In this document: in pieces, positions 1 through 5,898 of the stretch
How positions within the stretch are numbered: the first letter of the stretch is position 1
Layout: each line of letters begins with the position of its first letter
Assembly (NCBI GenBank): GCA_025655595.1
Contig: JAHXIO010000006.1
Location: 590,520-654,519, forward strand
From: Candidatus Thiodiazotropha sp. (ex Monitilora ramsayi)
GTDB lineage: Bacteria > Pseudomonadota > Gammaproteobacteria > Chromatiales > Chromatiaceae
DNA: 64,000 nt
Direction of reading: 5' to 3'
The notes under the pieces: generated by a model
What the model was told of the DNA's origin: nothing
What the model saw: the letters and a program-made list of their open reading frames with translations, nothing else
The model's database searches: none
Made by a program: the position numbers and the translations under genes

Positions 1-12
1 ACTTTCCACCTC

Positions 13-198
13 TTATGCTGCGGTTTTGGTCTTTTCGTCGTGTTCGTCTAGGGCGTCACAGTCCCAGCGTGTACACCTCTGCCCGAATCGAACCGGCGCA
101 GGCAGCAGACCGTCTTTCACCCACTGCCAAACAGTCGAGACGCCAACGCCGTAACGGCGTGATACGGCTTTAACGGGGATGTATTGCTTCTGCTTCAT
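13..198 (-). CDS. AlpA-like helix-turn-helix DNA-binding protein (putative excisionase/regulator)
   Basis: This 61-residue protein is almost entirely one winged-helix/MerR-type HTH. It has a VKAVSRRYGVGVSTVWQWVK core, then the 'G.LPAPVRFG.RCTRWD' turn and strand typical of AlpA-type proteins, and a short charged tail. A GGAG ribosome site precedes the ATG at 198. AlpA of E. coli CP4-57 is the excision/activation factor of an element that also sits in ssrA, so an AlpA-like gene on an ssrA-integrated island fits that role. The family match is by eye. Whether it directs excision or only regulates transcription cannot be told from sequence. Confidence 0.8.
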   Translation of the reverse strand: MKQKQYIPVKAVSRRYGVGVSTVWQWVKDGLLPAPVRFGQRCTRWDCDALDEHDEKTKTAA

Positions 199-533
199 TA
201 TCTCCGACTCTATCTAGTTCCGTGCAAAGCAGCACGATAGATAAAGCGTGAAGAGTTGAAGGGGATTTTTCTAAGGGACAGTTTAGGATTTATTTTGAAG
301 GGTTTTGTCCTTAAACCTAGAAGTTCTTGATTTATAAGGCAGATCGGACCTTTAAGTGCGGTGTCGTCTGAGAGTTGGCGTGTCGAGGTTTGGCTAGGAT
401 TAATTCCGGTATGCGACCGAAGGAGACCCTCTGGAGTAGAAGATATGCCAGATACTCATCCCCAAGAGCGGACATTAACAGTTACGTTAACGAGAGCACC
501 TGTCTCGTTACTATTTTATAGGCGTTTCTTGAC
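199..533. other. Intergenic stretch between the AlpA-like gene and the next island gene
   Basis: I see no supportable gene in these 335 bases. Near the right end lies a hairpin that follows the 534-902 gene, and just left of it the string GAGCGGACATTA. Its complement, TGTCCGCTC, recurs near 5100 in another island gap. The stretch probably holds the promoter of the AlpA-like gene, but no clear -35/-10 pair stands out. Confidence 0.5.
484..517 (-). repeat. Copy A of a post-gene repeat; hairpin TAACGAGA/TCTCGTTA
   Basis: It lies directly after the stop of the minus-strand gene 534-902. Read on the minus strand it carries TAACGAGACA, then GG.GC, then GTTAA, then CTGTTA. The same order recurs in copy B (930-961) after the next gene. 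Bases 488-495 and 503-510 are perfect inverted arms with a 7-base loop, so it could act as a weak terminator. There is no long T-run in the minus direction. Confidence 0.45.
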
Positions 534-902
534 TTAGTAATAATCTGGCTTCCATGCTGGAGGCAACTCCATATCGAATATGATGCTTGTGGAATTGAGT
601 TGGAACTCTAAGAAACAAGCGTGCTCGCCTGTAGAGTTCATATCTTTGCAACTAGCATAGAAACCAGAGCCGAACTCAATATCTACGCCCCCCTCATTTC
701 CCGAGACACTGACATCATTAACCACAACACTACGGTCCATGACTGTTATACGAGCATCACCAGTGTCGATTAGCCTTTCAAACAATGGATGAAATGAGTT
801 TTGATTCTCGATAACGAGGCTCGCAATTACACGCTCTAAACTTTGTTCATTGCCGATATCCGTTTGTGGCAAGTGTAATTCAACGCGTAGCCTATCTTCC
901 AA
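534..902 (-). CDS. Hypothetical protein, island-borne
   Basis: I do not recognise this 122-residue protein. It is acidic and predicted soluble, has no signal peptide or membrane segment, and looks beta-rich in its second half, which ends in a Pro/Trp/Tyr-rich tail. The start is TTG at 902. It is chosen because a perfect AAGGAGG ribosome site lies five bases upstream, at 908-914. It follows the RAMA/DUF4357-like gene by 67 bases on the same strand and is probably co-transcribed with it. Short related repeats follow both genes. Function is unknown. Confidence 0.6.
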   Translation of the reverse strand: MEDRLRVELHLPQTDIGNEQSLERVIASLVIENQNSFHPLFERLIDTGDARITVMDRSVVVNDVSVSGNEGGVDIEFGSGFYASCKDMNSTGEHACFLEFQLNSTSIIFDMELPPAWKPDYY

Positions 903-929
903 GAGTACCTCCTTGAACGCTAACAGCTT

Positions 930-961
930 TATTAACGTGCCCCCTTGTCTCGTTATATATT
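930..961 (-). repeat. Copy B of a post-gene repeat
   Basis: It lies immediately downstream of the stop of the minus-strand gene 970-1449. It matches copy A (484-517) in TAACGAGACA, the G/C block, GTTAA and CTGTTA. The stem is less perfect than in copy A. Two genes each followed by the same element suggests a modular, cassette-like origin, though the elements do not match the integron attC core rule (RYYYAAC...GTTRRRY). Confidence 0.4.
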
Positions 962-969
962 TTTATGCA

Positions 970-1449
970 TCACCGTCTGAAAAAGTTGGCTCGACGAAAC
1001 TGCTGGTCTGATGGACGTTTGACTTCGAATTCCTTCCAAGCATTGTTGTTTGTATCGCCTCGCATAGCATTACATAGCTTCGAAGGAGAGGAGTACGCCT
1101 TACCTTCCCACATCAAAACGCCGTTTTGAACAGTAGCGGTCTTCCATTCTCCGTAGTATTGCGTTCGCACCTCCGAGCCATGCGGCAACTCAAGTACCTT
1201 TAGTGAGTTTGGATCTTGCCAATGGTAGCCCCTGCCAGAGGCTTTAGGGACCAGATCACCTTGGTCCATGCGTTCAAGAAACGACCATAATTGGTGATCT
1301 GCGATCGCCGCCACCGCACCAGGGCCTCCGCTACCGCCGTCCCGGCGAGACCAAGCTTCGAGCTCGGTATACAAATCTGCACTGATCGGAATGAAAGCCA
1401 AATTGTGAGTTACGTGTGCCAGGACCTCCTGGCGCTGTTGTTCATTCAT
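970..1449 (-). CDS. RAMA/DUF4357-like domain protein
   Basis: This 159-residue soluble protein has a C-terminal half resembling the RAMA/DUF4357 domain: 'LPHGSEVRT', a 'GEWKTATVQNGVLMWEGKAY' hairpin, then 'SSPSKLCNAMRG' and 'NNAWKEFEV'. The Y-S/T-SPS...A...G...NGW signature is the hallmark of these domains, which accompany restriction-modification and DNA-modification-related genes. Here Asn-Ala replaces the usual Asn-Gly before Trp. The N-terminal half (helical, with a Gly-rich linker near residues 38-46) is unassigned. An AGAGGA ribosome site precedes the ATG. A role in recognising or handling modified DNA is inferred from the family only. Confidence 0.6.
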   Translation of the reverse strand: MNEQQRQEVLAHVTHNLAFIPISADLYTELEAWSRRDGGSGGPGAVAAIADHQLWSFLERMDQGDLVPKASGRGYHWQDPNSLKVLELPHGSEVRTQYYGEWKTATVQNGVLMWEGKAYSSPSKLCNAMRGDTNNNAWKEFEVKRPSDQQFRRANFFRR

Positions 1450-1997
1450 CGAAAAATCCTCTAATGAGGGATAAGTAGTCCGTCATATAGGAAAGTGTAC
1501 TCTATAGAGGATTAAATGCAACTATTATGAGGAAGCTGATGTCGTAATGGCCAATCGAGACGCATAATGGCCAGGTTCACTTGCGACCTTGACGGCGCGA
1601 ATCGGGGGGCAGGGACGTCGGGGGGGAACCGATGTTGGGCGCCGTCCTCATTAAATACCCCGAACCACCGAATCTCTGTATGCAGCCCAAGCCAACAACC
1701 CCTCTTCTGTAGTTCAATAGGATTATCAGACTCGATTGATTTGAGGTTTAGTCCGCTTCGGCTTGATATCAATTATCGTACACTGCCAATCTAGATGTCT
1801 GCTACTGGCCAACTCCGGTCCAAACCAGTTATCTCTCCCCTGCCTACACTCGCCAACGACTGCTCAGCGACCTTAGCAGACTACCCCAAACTGATTCATA
1901 CAAGTCCTTCCTGATCGACAAATACCCGCTCAATTGATCTTGTTCAGGGGTTTTTTCGGGCCTATATTGAATCAATTCTCTTAAGTAATGATTCACA
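1450..1997. other. Non-coding stretch with possible insertion-sequence remnant
   Basis: These 548 bases hold no gene I can defend; the open frames on both strands look unlike real proteins. Two TAATGGCC direct repeats lie 20 bases apart (1545-1552 and 1565-1572), next to TGTCG at 1540. This layout resembles the multiple terminal repeats of IS21-type elements. A perfect 9-base inverted repeat AATCCTCTA/TAGAGGATT spans 1455-1513. The segment likely marks old recombination inside the island. Confidence 0.4.
1540..1572. repeat. Paired TAATGGCC direct repeats, IS21-end-like
   Basis: TAATGGCC occurs at 1545-1552 and again at 1565-1572, preceded by TGTCG. IS21-family ends carry several spaced copies of a short sequence behind a TG-rich tip, which this resembles. 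No istA or istB gene is adjacent, so at best it is a solo end left after a deletion. Confidence 0.3.
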
Positions 1998-2633
1998 ATG
2001 GCTGAGACCGAATATTCACCAGAAATGCGTCTCTTTAGTCCTGATGGAGAGCGCTTGTATCTTACAAGCGATGAACGGGGAAAATTCCTCGATGCAGCCG
2101 AGCATGAGGATAACGAGAATCAAATGTTTTGCCGTGTACTCCACTACACTGGCTGCCGCCCATCTGAAGCGCTCGAACTTGCACCTGGAAGGGTTTTATT
2201 TGATGAAAAGGCATTGGTATTCAGATCACTGAAAAAGCGCAAGGAAGACTCCAGGGGTCGACCAAAGCACCCTCAATATCGGACGGTGCCGGTCCCGAAA
2301 CACATAATTAAAGATCTAGACTTCGTCTTCGGCATCCGAAAGCTACGACGTAAGGGTAAGAATCTAGATGAACCACTTTGGAAAATGAGCCGTCCCACTG
2401 CTTACCGGCTTGTTAAGCGGGTTATGGATCGTGCCGGTATTAATGGCAAACAGGCCACCGGCAAGGGTTTGAGGCATGGGTTCGGAGTAGCAATGGTTAC
2501 CGCCAAGAAACCCCTACCTCTTCATATTTTGTCGCAATTGATGGGGCATTCAGACACGAAAACTACCGAAATATATTTGCAGGTTGTTGGTGAAGAAAAA
2601 CGCCAGCTTGTAGCTGACGCCTGGGAGGGCTGA
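1998..2633 (+). CDS. Stand-alone tyrosine recombinase catalytic domain
   Basis: This 211-residue protein is essentially only the catalytic domain of a tyrosine recombinase. Visible residues are R54 in GCRPSEAL, a basic patch around K79-K82, R159-H160 in GLRH, H184 in LMGHSDTKTT and the nucleophile Y193. The usual first His of HxxR is Lys156, a substitution tolerated in the family. The N-terminal SAM-like core-binding domain of full-length integrases (about 300-400 residues) is absent. Similar short recombinases occur on plasmids and integrative elements. It sits just ahead of the AT-rich small-gene string and could act on its junction repeats, which is speculation. Confidence 0.85.
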   Translation: MAETEYSPEMRLFSPDGERLYLTSDERGKFLDAAEHEDNENQMFCRVLHYTGCRPSEALELAPGRVLFDEKALVFRSLKKRKEDSRGRPKHPQYRTVPVPKHIIKDLDFVFGIRKLRRKGKNLDEPLWKMSRPTAYRLVKRVMDRAGINGKQATGKGLRHGFGVAMVTAKKPLPLHILSQLMGHSDTKTTEIYLQVVGEEKRQLVADAWEG

Positions 2634-2637
2634 ATTA

Positions 2638-2651
2638 ATGAGATTAAGGGA
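2638..2651 (+). repeat. Junction repeat ATGAGATTAAGGGA (copy 1)
   Basis: It lies five bases after the recombinase stop. It differs from the 14-base form at 3233 and 3779 at two positions. The AAGGGA part could serve as a ribosome site, but the nearest ATG (2662) opens only an 11-codon frame. Confidence 0.45.
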
Positions 2652-2707
2652 TTTATCAAATATGGAGCAATACATTGGATTGTATATTTATACTTGACTG
2701 GTTAGAG

Positions 2708-3226
2708 ATGCAAGAATGGGATGTATTAACAGGAATTTCTAGTGTTGTGATTGCATTGTGTGCTTTCTTGTTTACTTTATGGTCAGGTTGGAGAGTGCAT
2801 ACACATAATAAGCTTTCGGTTAAACCTCATTTGACTACCTGGATAACGACTGACGCCAATAAACATTATTATAGTATTGATTTACTAAATAATGGCCTAG
2901 GACCGGCACTGATAGATAGATTCGAGGTTATTGTCGATGGTCAGTTATTATTTGGTAATGCTACTGAACCTGTTGAGAATGCGATAAAGACATTGTTTCC
3001 TGAGAATCACTATGAATATCGTAGTTCCGTTGGCTTGGTAGGTAGTGGATACTCGATGCCTGTTAATGAAAAACGTCTAATTGCGTCTGTTCATTTTTCC
3101 AATGTAAATCCACCATTGAATGAACATGTCATTAATCAAATAAAACGATGCTCTATAAAAATCACTTACAAATCATTCTATGGCAAAAAGTACACTTACT
3201 CATCTAATGATGAAGTATTTTTGTAG
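2708..3226 (+). CDS. Hypothetical membrane-anchored protein
   Basis: I chose the ATG at 2708, giving about 172 residues; a TTG at 2675 would add 11. After a short head there is one clear membrane helix (ISSVVIALCAFLFTLW). A basic stretch follows, then a beta-rich domain with the pattern KPHLTTWIT...YSIDLLNNGLGPALIDRF. That reads like an Ig-like sandwich exposed on one side of the membrane. It is AT-rich and unlike the chromosomal genes. It opens a string of six small co-directional genes. The fold and location are inferred; the function is unknown. Confidence 0.6.
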   Translation: MQEWDVLTGISSVVIALCAFLFTLWSGWRVHTHNKLSVKPHLTTWITTDANKHYYSIDLLNNGLGPALIDRFEVIVDGQLLFGNATEPVENAIKTLFPENHYEYRSSVGLVGSGYSMPVNEKRLIASVHFSNVNPPLNEHVINQIKRCSIKITYKSFYGKKYTYSSNDEVFL

Positions 3227-3232
3227 GCGTGT

Positions 3233-3246
3233 ATCAAATTAAGGGA
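3233..3246 (+). repeat. Junction repeat ATCAAATTAAGGGA (copy 2)
   Basis: This 14-base string is identical to the one at 3779-3792. It lies seven bases after the stop of the 2708-3226 gene, and its AAGGGA also serves as ribosome site for the ATG at 3251. Confidence 0.55.
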
Positions 3247-3250
3247 TACC

Positions 3251-3430
3251 ATGGATATTGTCATTCTAGTTCTTGCTGGTATTGGCTTTTATAGCGTGAT
3301 CTATTTTTTAGGAAAGCTTTCTGAAGATCGTAAAGTAAAGAGAATGCGAAAGGCAGTACCAGAACTTACAAAAAATATGAATGATGAACAGGTATTGAAG
3401 CTCATAGAATCTATGGAGAGACCGCACTAG
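3251..3430 (+). CDS. Small single-pass membrane protein
   Basis: A 59-residue frame starts MDIVILVLAGIGFYSVIYFL, a complete membrane helix. A charged cytoplasmic-looking tail follows, with 'LSEDRKVKRMRK', and ends in ERPH. It has a good AAGGGA ribosome site four bases upstream of the ATG. It lies 24 bases after the previous gene. I recognise no family. The helix plus basic tail suggests an anchor or a partner of the neighbouring membrane proteins. Confidence 0.55.
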   Translation: MDIVILVLAGIGFYSVIYFLGKLSEDRKVKRMRKAVPELTKNMNDEQVLKLIESMERPH

Positions 3431-3476
3431 CCCATCAATATTTGTGTTAAATGTGAATAACATTAAGGGAGGACGT

Positions 3477-3765
3477 ATGTGCAAAAGAATAGATACAGCA
3501 CAAAAGTTAAATATTGGCCGTTTATTCGTAGGTGATACACACAAATTAAACAATGGACCAGTAACTACTAGAGATACTGTTACCGTCGAAATGGCAGATG
3601 ATATTACTTTCTATATCAAGGATTAGTGAAATCCATGATAGCGATATAAATGGCATATTAGTAGCCATGGGACGCAACCCAAGAACAGAATGGGAAACAT
3701 GGAAACTCGGCGATTCTGTAGTTGTCGATGATGAGTATGTCTCTGTAGTGATCAGAGGAGATTGA
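3477..3765 (+). pseudogene. Small gene split between two frames (frameshift, or two overlapping genes)
   Basis: A frame with a strong ribosome site (AAGGGAGGA, 3465-3473) starts at ATG 3477 and stops at 3626 after 49 residues, ending ADDITFYIKD. In the +1 frame an open stretch from 3598 runs to a stop at 3765 and encodes '...RISEIHDSDINGILVAM...WKLGDSVVVDDEYVSVVIRGD'. Joined near 3621-3624 the two read as one beta-rich protein of about 95 residues. A single extra base, or a programmed +1 shift, would explain it. The alternative is two genes overlapping by 29 bases. I find no known family. Confidence 0.45.
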
Positions 3766-3778
3766 TCCATCTAAACGA

Positions 3779-3792
3779 ATCAAATTAAGGGA
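3779..3792 (+). repeat. Junction repeat ATCAAATTAAGGGA (copy 3)
   Basis: It is identical to 3233-3246. It lies 13 bases after the 3765 stop but about 40 bases before the next start (3834). Here it cannot simply be that gene's ribosome site, which argues that the motif is more than a Shine-Dalgarno sequence. Confidence 0.55.
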
Positions 3793-3833
3793 AGTGCTAA
3801 CTAGATATTTTGTTTTGAGTACAGGTGAACACA

Positions 3834-4184
3834 ATGAATGACATGGTAGAAGCAATGGAAGGCATAAAAATAGGTTTATCGCTTTTCGGTCAAGCCATTG
3901 GCCTTGTAAATCAAACTAAAGACTTACTTCCAGAGTCACAAGATAAGGAAGCAATTGAGAAGAGTCTCGCAGAGGCAGATAAAGCAGCAAAAATGGCAGA
4001 GGCACAATTAGCACAAGCTCTTGGTTACAAACTTTGCAAGTGCACGTTTCCCCCACAAATAATGCTGTCAAATGGCTATAAAGAAGACAATTATGCTCAA
4101 CAGGAAGAATTTATCTGTCCATTATGTAAGAAAAGCTCAATCCCTCCACCAGCACCAGATTTACCTCCGATGTCGGTTGTGTGA
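3834..4184 (+). CDS. Helical protein with C-terminal zinc-ribbon-like motif
   Basis: This 116-residue protein starts at ATG 3834, with AGGTGA upstream; a GTG at 3825 is the alternative. Residues 1-65 form an amphipathic helical region (LFGQAIGLVNQTKDLLPES..., then an EKSLAEADKAAKMAEAQLAQ helix). Four Cys follow in two pairs, CKC near residues 70-72 and CPLC near 96-99, suggesting a metal-binding ribbon, and then a Pro-rich tail. I have the impression of a widespread uncharacterised family on mobile islands but cannot name it. Function is unknown. Confidence 0.6.
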   Translation: MNDMVEAMEGIKIGLSLFGQAIGLVNQTKDLLPESQDKEAIEKSLAEADKAAKMAEAQLAQALGYKLCKCTFPPQIMLSNGYKEDNYAQQEEFICPLCKKSSIPPPAPDLPPMSVV

Positions 4185-4215
4185 GAAAGTCTAAAAGTGC
4201 TGCAACTGACATCGG
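4167..4215 (+). repeat. Inverted repeat spanning the stop of the zinc-ribbon gene
   Basis: CCGATGTCGGTTG (4167-4179) is matched by CAACTGACATCGG (4203-4215), one G-U wobble in 13 pairs, with a 23-base loop that contains the stop codon. No T-run follows, so a plain rho-independent terminator is unlikely. It may be a structured 3' end or a recombination site. Confidence 0.5.
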
Positions 4216-4265
4216 TGCTTCTCATCGGTTGAGCTTTATCATGTATCAAAACAGCGGTGTGAATA

Positions 4266-4829
4266 GTGAAATATAATGACTTTATCAATGAGATTGGCCG
4301 ACTGATTGAAAAGGGAGAGACTCTATATGATGCAAAGGATATGCATAATAATTCAGAATTTAGGGAATGGCGCCATCATGTGACAGCCTGCATCGATGCC
4401 ATTAAAAAGGAAAAATACGACATTAATTGTCAGATTCAATATAGGTCGTTCGGTAGAAGTAATGGGTACTTTTCTCCTGGCATCGATGCACTTAAAAAAC
4501 TGTACAATCGCGAACTTAAAGATACATTGAATGAGCTAAATACTCTTGTTGATCACCACAAAAAATTCGGTGAGCCGGCGCGATCAGCAAGTGAGCAACC
4601 TATAGCACGTGCAAATTCGGCACACAATGTCAATGTGACTATGCGTTGGCTCTGGGATAATGTTTCTTGGAAGTTCTGGATCACATTATGTTTAATCATG
4701 CTTCTGATATTCACCATGGGTATTAGGCTGGCTCGTTCAAAAGTGTTTGAAGATGCATGTGTAGATAAACACGGCGAAATATCTTACTGGTGTGACCCAG
4801 TAAAGCTTATCGGTAGTTTTAAGCCATAG
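4266..4829 (+). CDS. Hypothetical protein with C-terminal membrane anchor
   Basis: This 187-residue protein starts with GTG at 4266 and has a weak ribosome site. Residues 1-120 look helical, charged and soluble (GRLIEKGETLYDAKDM..., YFSPGIDALKKLYNREL). A strong membrane helix follows at about 137-156 (WITLCLIMLLIFTMGIRLA). A short tail holds two Cys (EDACVDK, YWCDPVK), possibly a periplasmic disulfide. It is AT-rich. The neighbours are a zinc-ribbon-like gene and an RHH-like gene. No family is recognised. The orientation, with a cytosolic head, is inferred. Confidence 0.6.
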   Translation: MKYNDFINEIGRLIEKGETLYDAKDMHNNSEFREWRHHVTACIDAIKKEKYDINCQIQYRSFGRSNGYFSPGIDALKKLYNRELKDTLNELNTLVDHHKKFGEPARSASEQPIARANSAHNVNVTMRWLWDNVSWKFWITLCLIMLLIFTMGIRLARSKVFEDACVDKHGEISYWCDPVKLIGSFKP

Positions 4830-4853
4830 TGTAATATGATTAAAGGATGCAGC

Positions 4854-5030
4854 ATGAGTGAAAAGATAGACCGACCACATAAGGTCATAATTAATATGAC
4901 ACATGAGGAAGATGAATTAATTACTGCTTTCTGCAATTTTACAGGTAAGGATAGGCAGGAGCTAATTCGTGAGATTGTGCTAGAGCAAGCGGAATACTGC
5001 TTGAAAACTGGAAAAAGTGAATCAGATTAA
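4854..5030 (+). CDS. Ribbon-helix-helix-like small protein
   Basis: I chose the ATG at 4854 (58 residues, MSEKIDRPHKV...) because AAAGGA lies six bases upstream. The ATG at 4836 would add six residues. The pattern KVIINMTHEEDELITAF followed by KDRQELIREIVLEQ is a strand-helix-helix arrangement as in RHH/CopG regulators. It closes the small-gene string and its stop codon lies inside a junction repeat. It may be the regulator of this module; no toxin-like partner is recognised. Confidence 0.6.
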   Translation: MSEKIDRPHKVIINMTHEEDELITAFCNFTGKDRQELIREIVLEQAEYCLKTGKSESD

Positions 5031-5034
5031 GGGA
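5021..5034 (+). repeat. Junction repeat ATCAGATTAAGGGA (copy 4)
   Basis: It has one mismatch to copies 2 and 3. It overlaps the TAA stop of the RHH-like gene, and no gene starts at a useful distance after it. ATTAAGGGA alone also occurs at 3462-3470, and ATTAAAGGA at 4839-4847. Confidence 0.5.
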
Positions 5035-5247
5035 GACGATACATAAATAAAGAAATCTCTACTTATGGTCGATTTGGCCGTTGAACCTTGAAAGTCATAT
5101 GTCCGCTCCAGGCCGTATTCAGACTGCTGACAATCGAAGCTTTATTATAAGCTTGTGGAAAGAAGACTAAGATTTGCCCCTTTTCTGACTGCAAGACTTC
5201 GTTGAACACATGCTTATCTGTACAGATCTAGGCTAAATTACTACATC

Positions 5248-5877
5248 TCATATGAATCGTTTTATGTCCTGAGCGATTCCTGAGTCTCCCTTGTCAATAT
5301 CTATTGTTTTGTAGAACTCTTTCAGAAATCTGAAAAAATCCCCTGAGTAGCTGTTCAATACTGGGTCATAGGTGAATTTCGATGATTTACCTTTCTCTCT
5401 TATGAAAATTTCGTAGAGAGTGCTAACAAGCTTCTTTCGATATTCATTTCTAATTACGTTGATACTTTGTTTCTCATTTTCTTCTTGAATCATTTCTTGA
5501 GAGCACAGAATTAATGTCCTTAGATCCTTAATAAGATCATTTATATGTATGCGATGCCATTCTGTATCCTCTAGCTCATAATTGTCTGATTTTGATTCTA
5601 GAATGACATGAAGATGCTCACCGGCATTGCGCAAAGCATCTATAAGCGATTTCGTAGAAACATGAATCTGTGATAGGTAGTTAACTCTTTCTTTTTTTGT
5701 GTCTTTTTTTGGAATTAACGAAACTCTAAAGACATCATCACCAAAAATTGAAGTAACAACCTCGGTTGCAATGTCTGAGGGAGACTTGAAGGAATACATT
5801 GCAGCTAACTCATATGCTGCTTCAGCAATAAGTATCATTTCTTCTGAGGTTGTTTCATATGGTTTCGGCATAGACAT
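5248..5877 (-). CDS. Hypothetical helical protein downstream of the integrase
   Basis: This 209-residue soluble protein is mostly helical and charged, with no signal or membrane segment and no motif I recognise. It reads MSMPKPYETTSEEMILIAEA, then a Lys-rich middle with KKDTKKERVN and a C-terminal FLKEFYKTIDIDKG. It is transcribed with the integrase, 21 bases downstream of it. It is AT-rich, unlike the integrase gene itself, so the two probably have different histories. Abortive-infection or cargo functions are common in this position, but nothing in the sequence proves one. Confidence 0.55.
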   Translation of the reverse strand: MSMPKPYETTSEEMILIAEAAYELAAMYSFKSPSDIATEVVTSIFGDDVFRVSLIPKKDTKKERVNYLSQIHVSTKSLIDALRNAGEHLHVILESKSDNYELEDTEWHRIHINDLIKDLRTLILCSQEMIQEENEKQSINVIRNEYRKKLVSTLYEIFIREKGKSSKFTYDPVLNSYSGDFFRFLKEFYKTIDIDKGDSGIAQDIKRFI

Positions 5878-5898
5878 GTTCCCTCAATTGGCGGTTTC

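Noticed and set aside
484..961. Interpretation of the post-gene elements as integron attC sites
   Set aside because: No RYYYAAC...GTTRRRY core pair is present and no IntI-type integrase is nearby; kept only as an unexplained repeat.
1512..1794. Open frames of 75-86 codons on both strands
   Set aside because: Composition is unlike proteins, the frames overlap antisense, and the region carries IS-end-like repeats.
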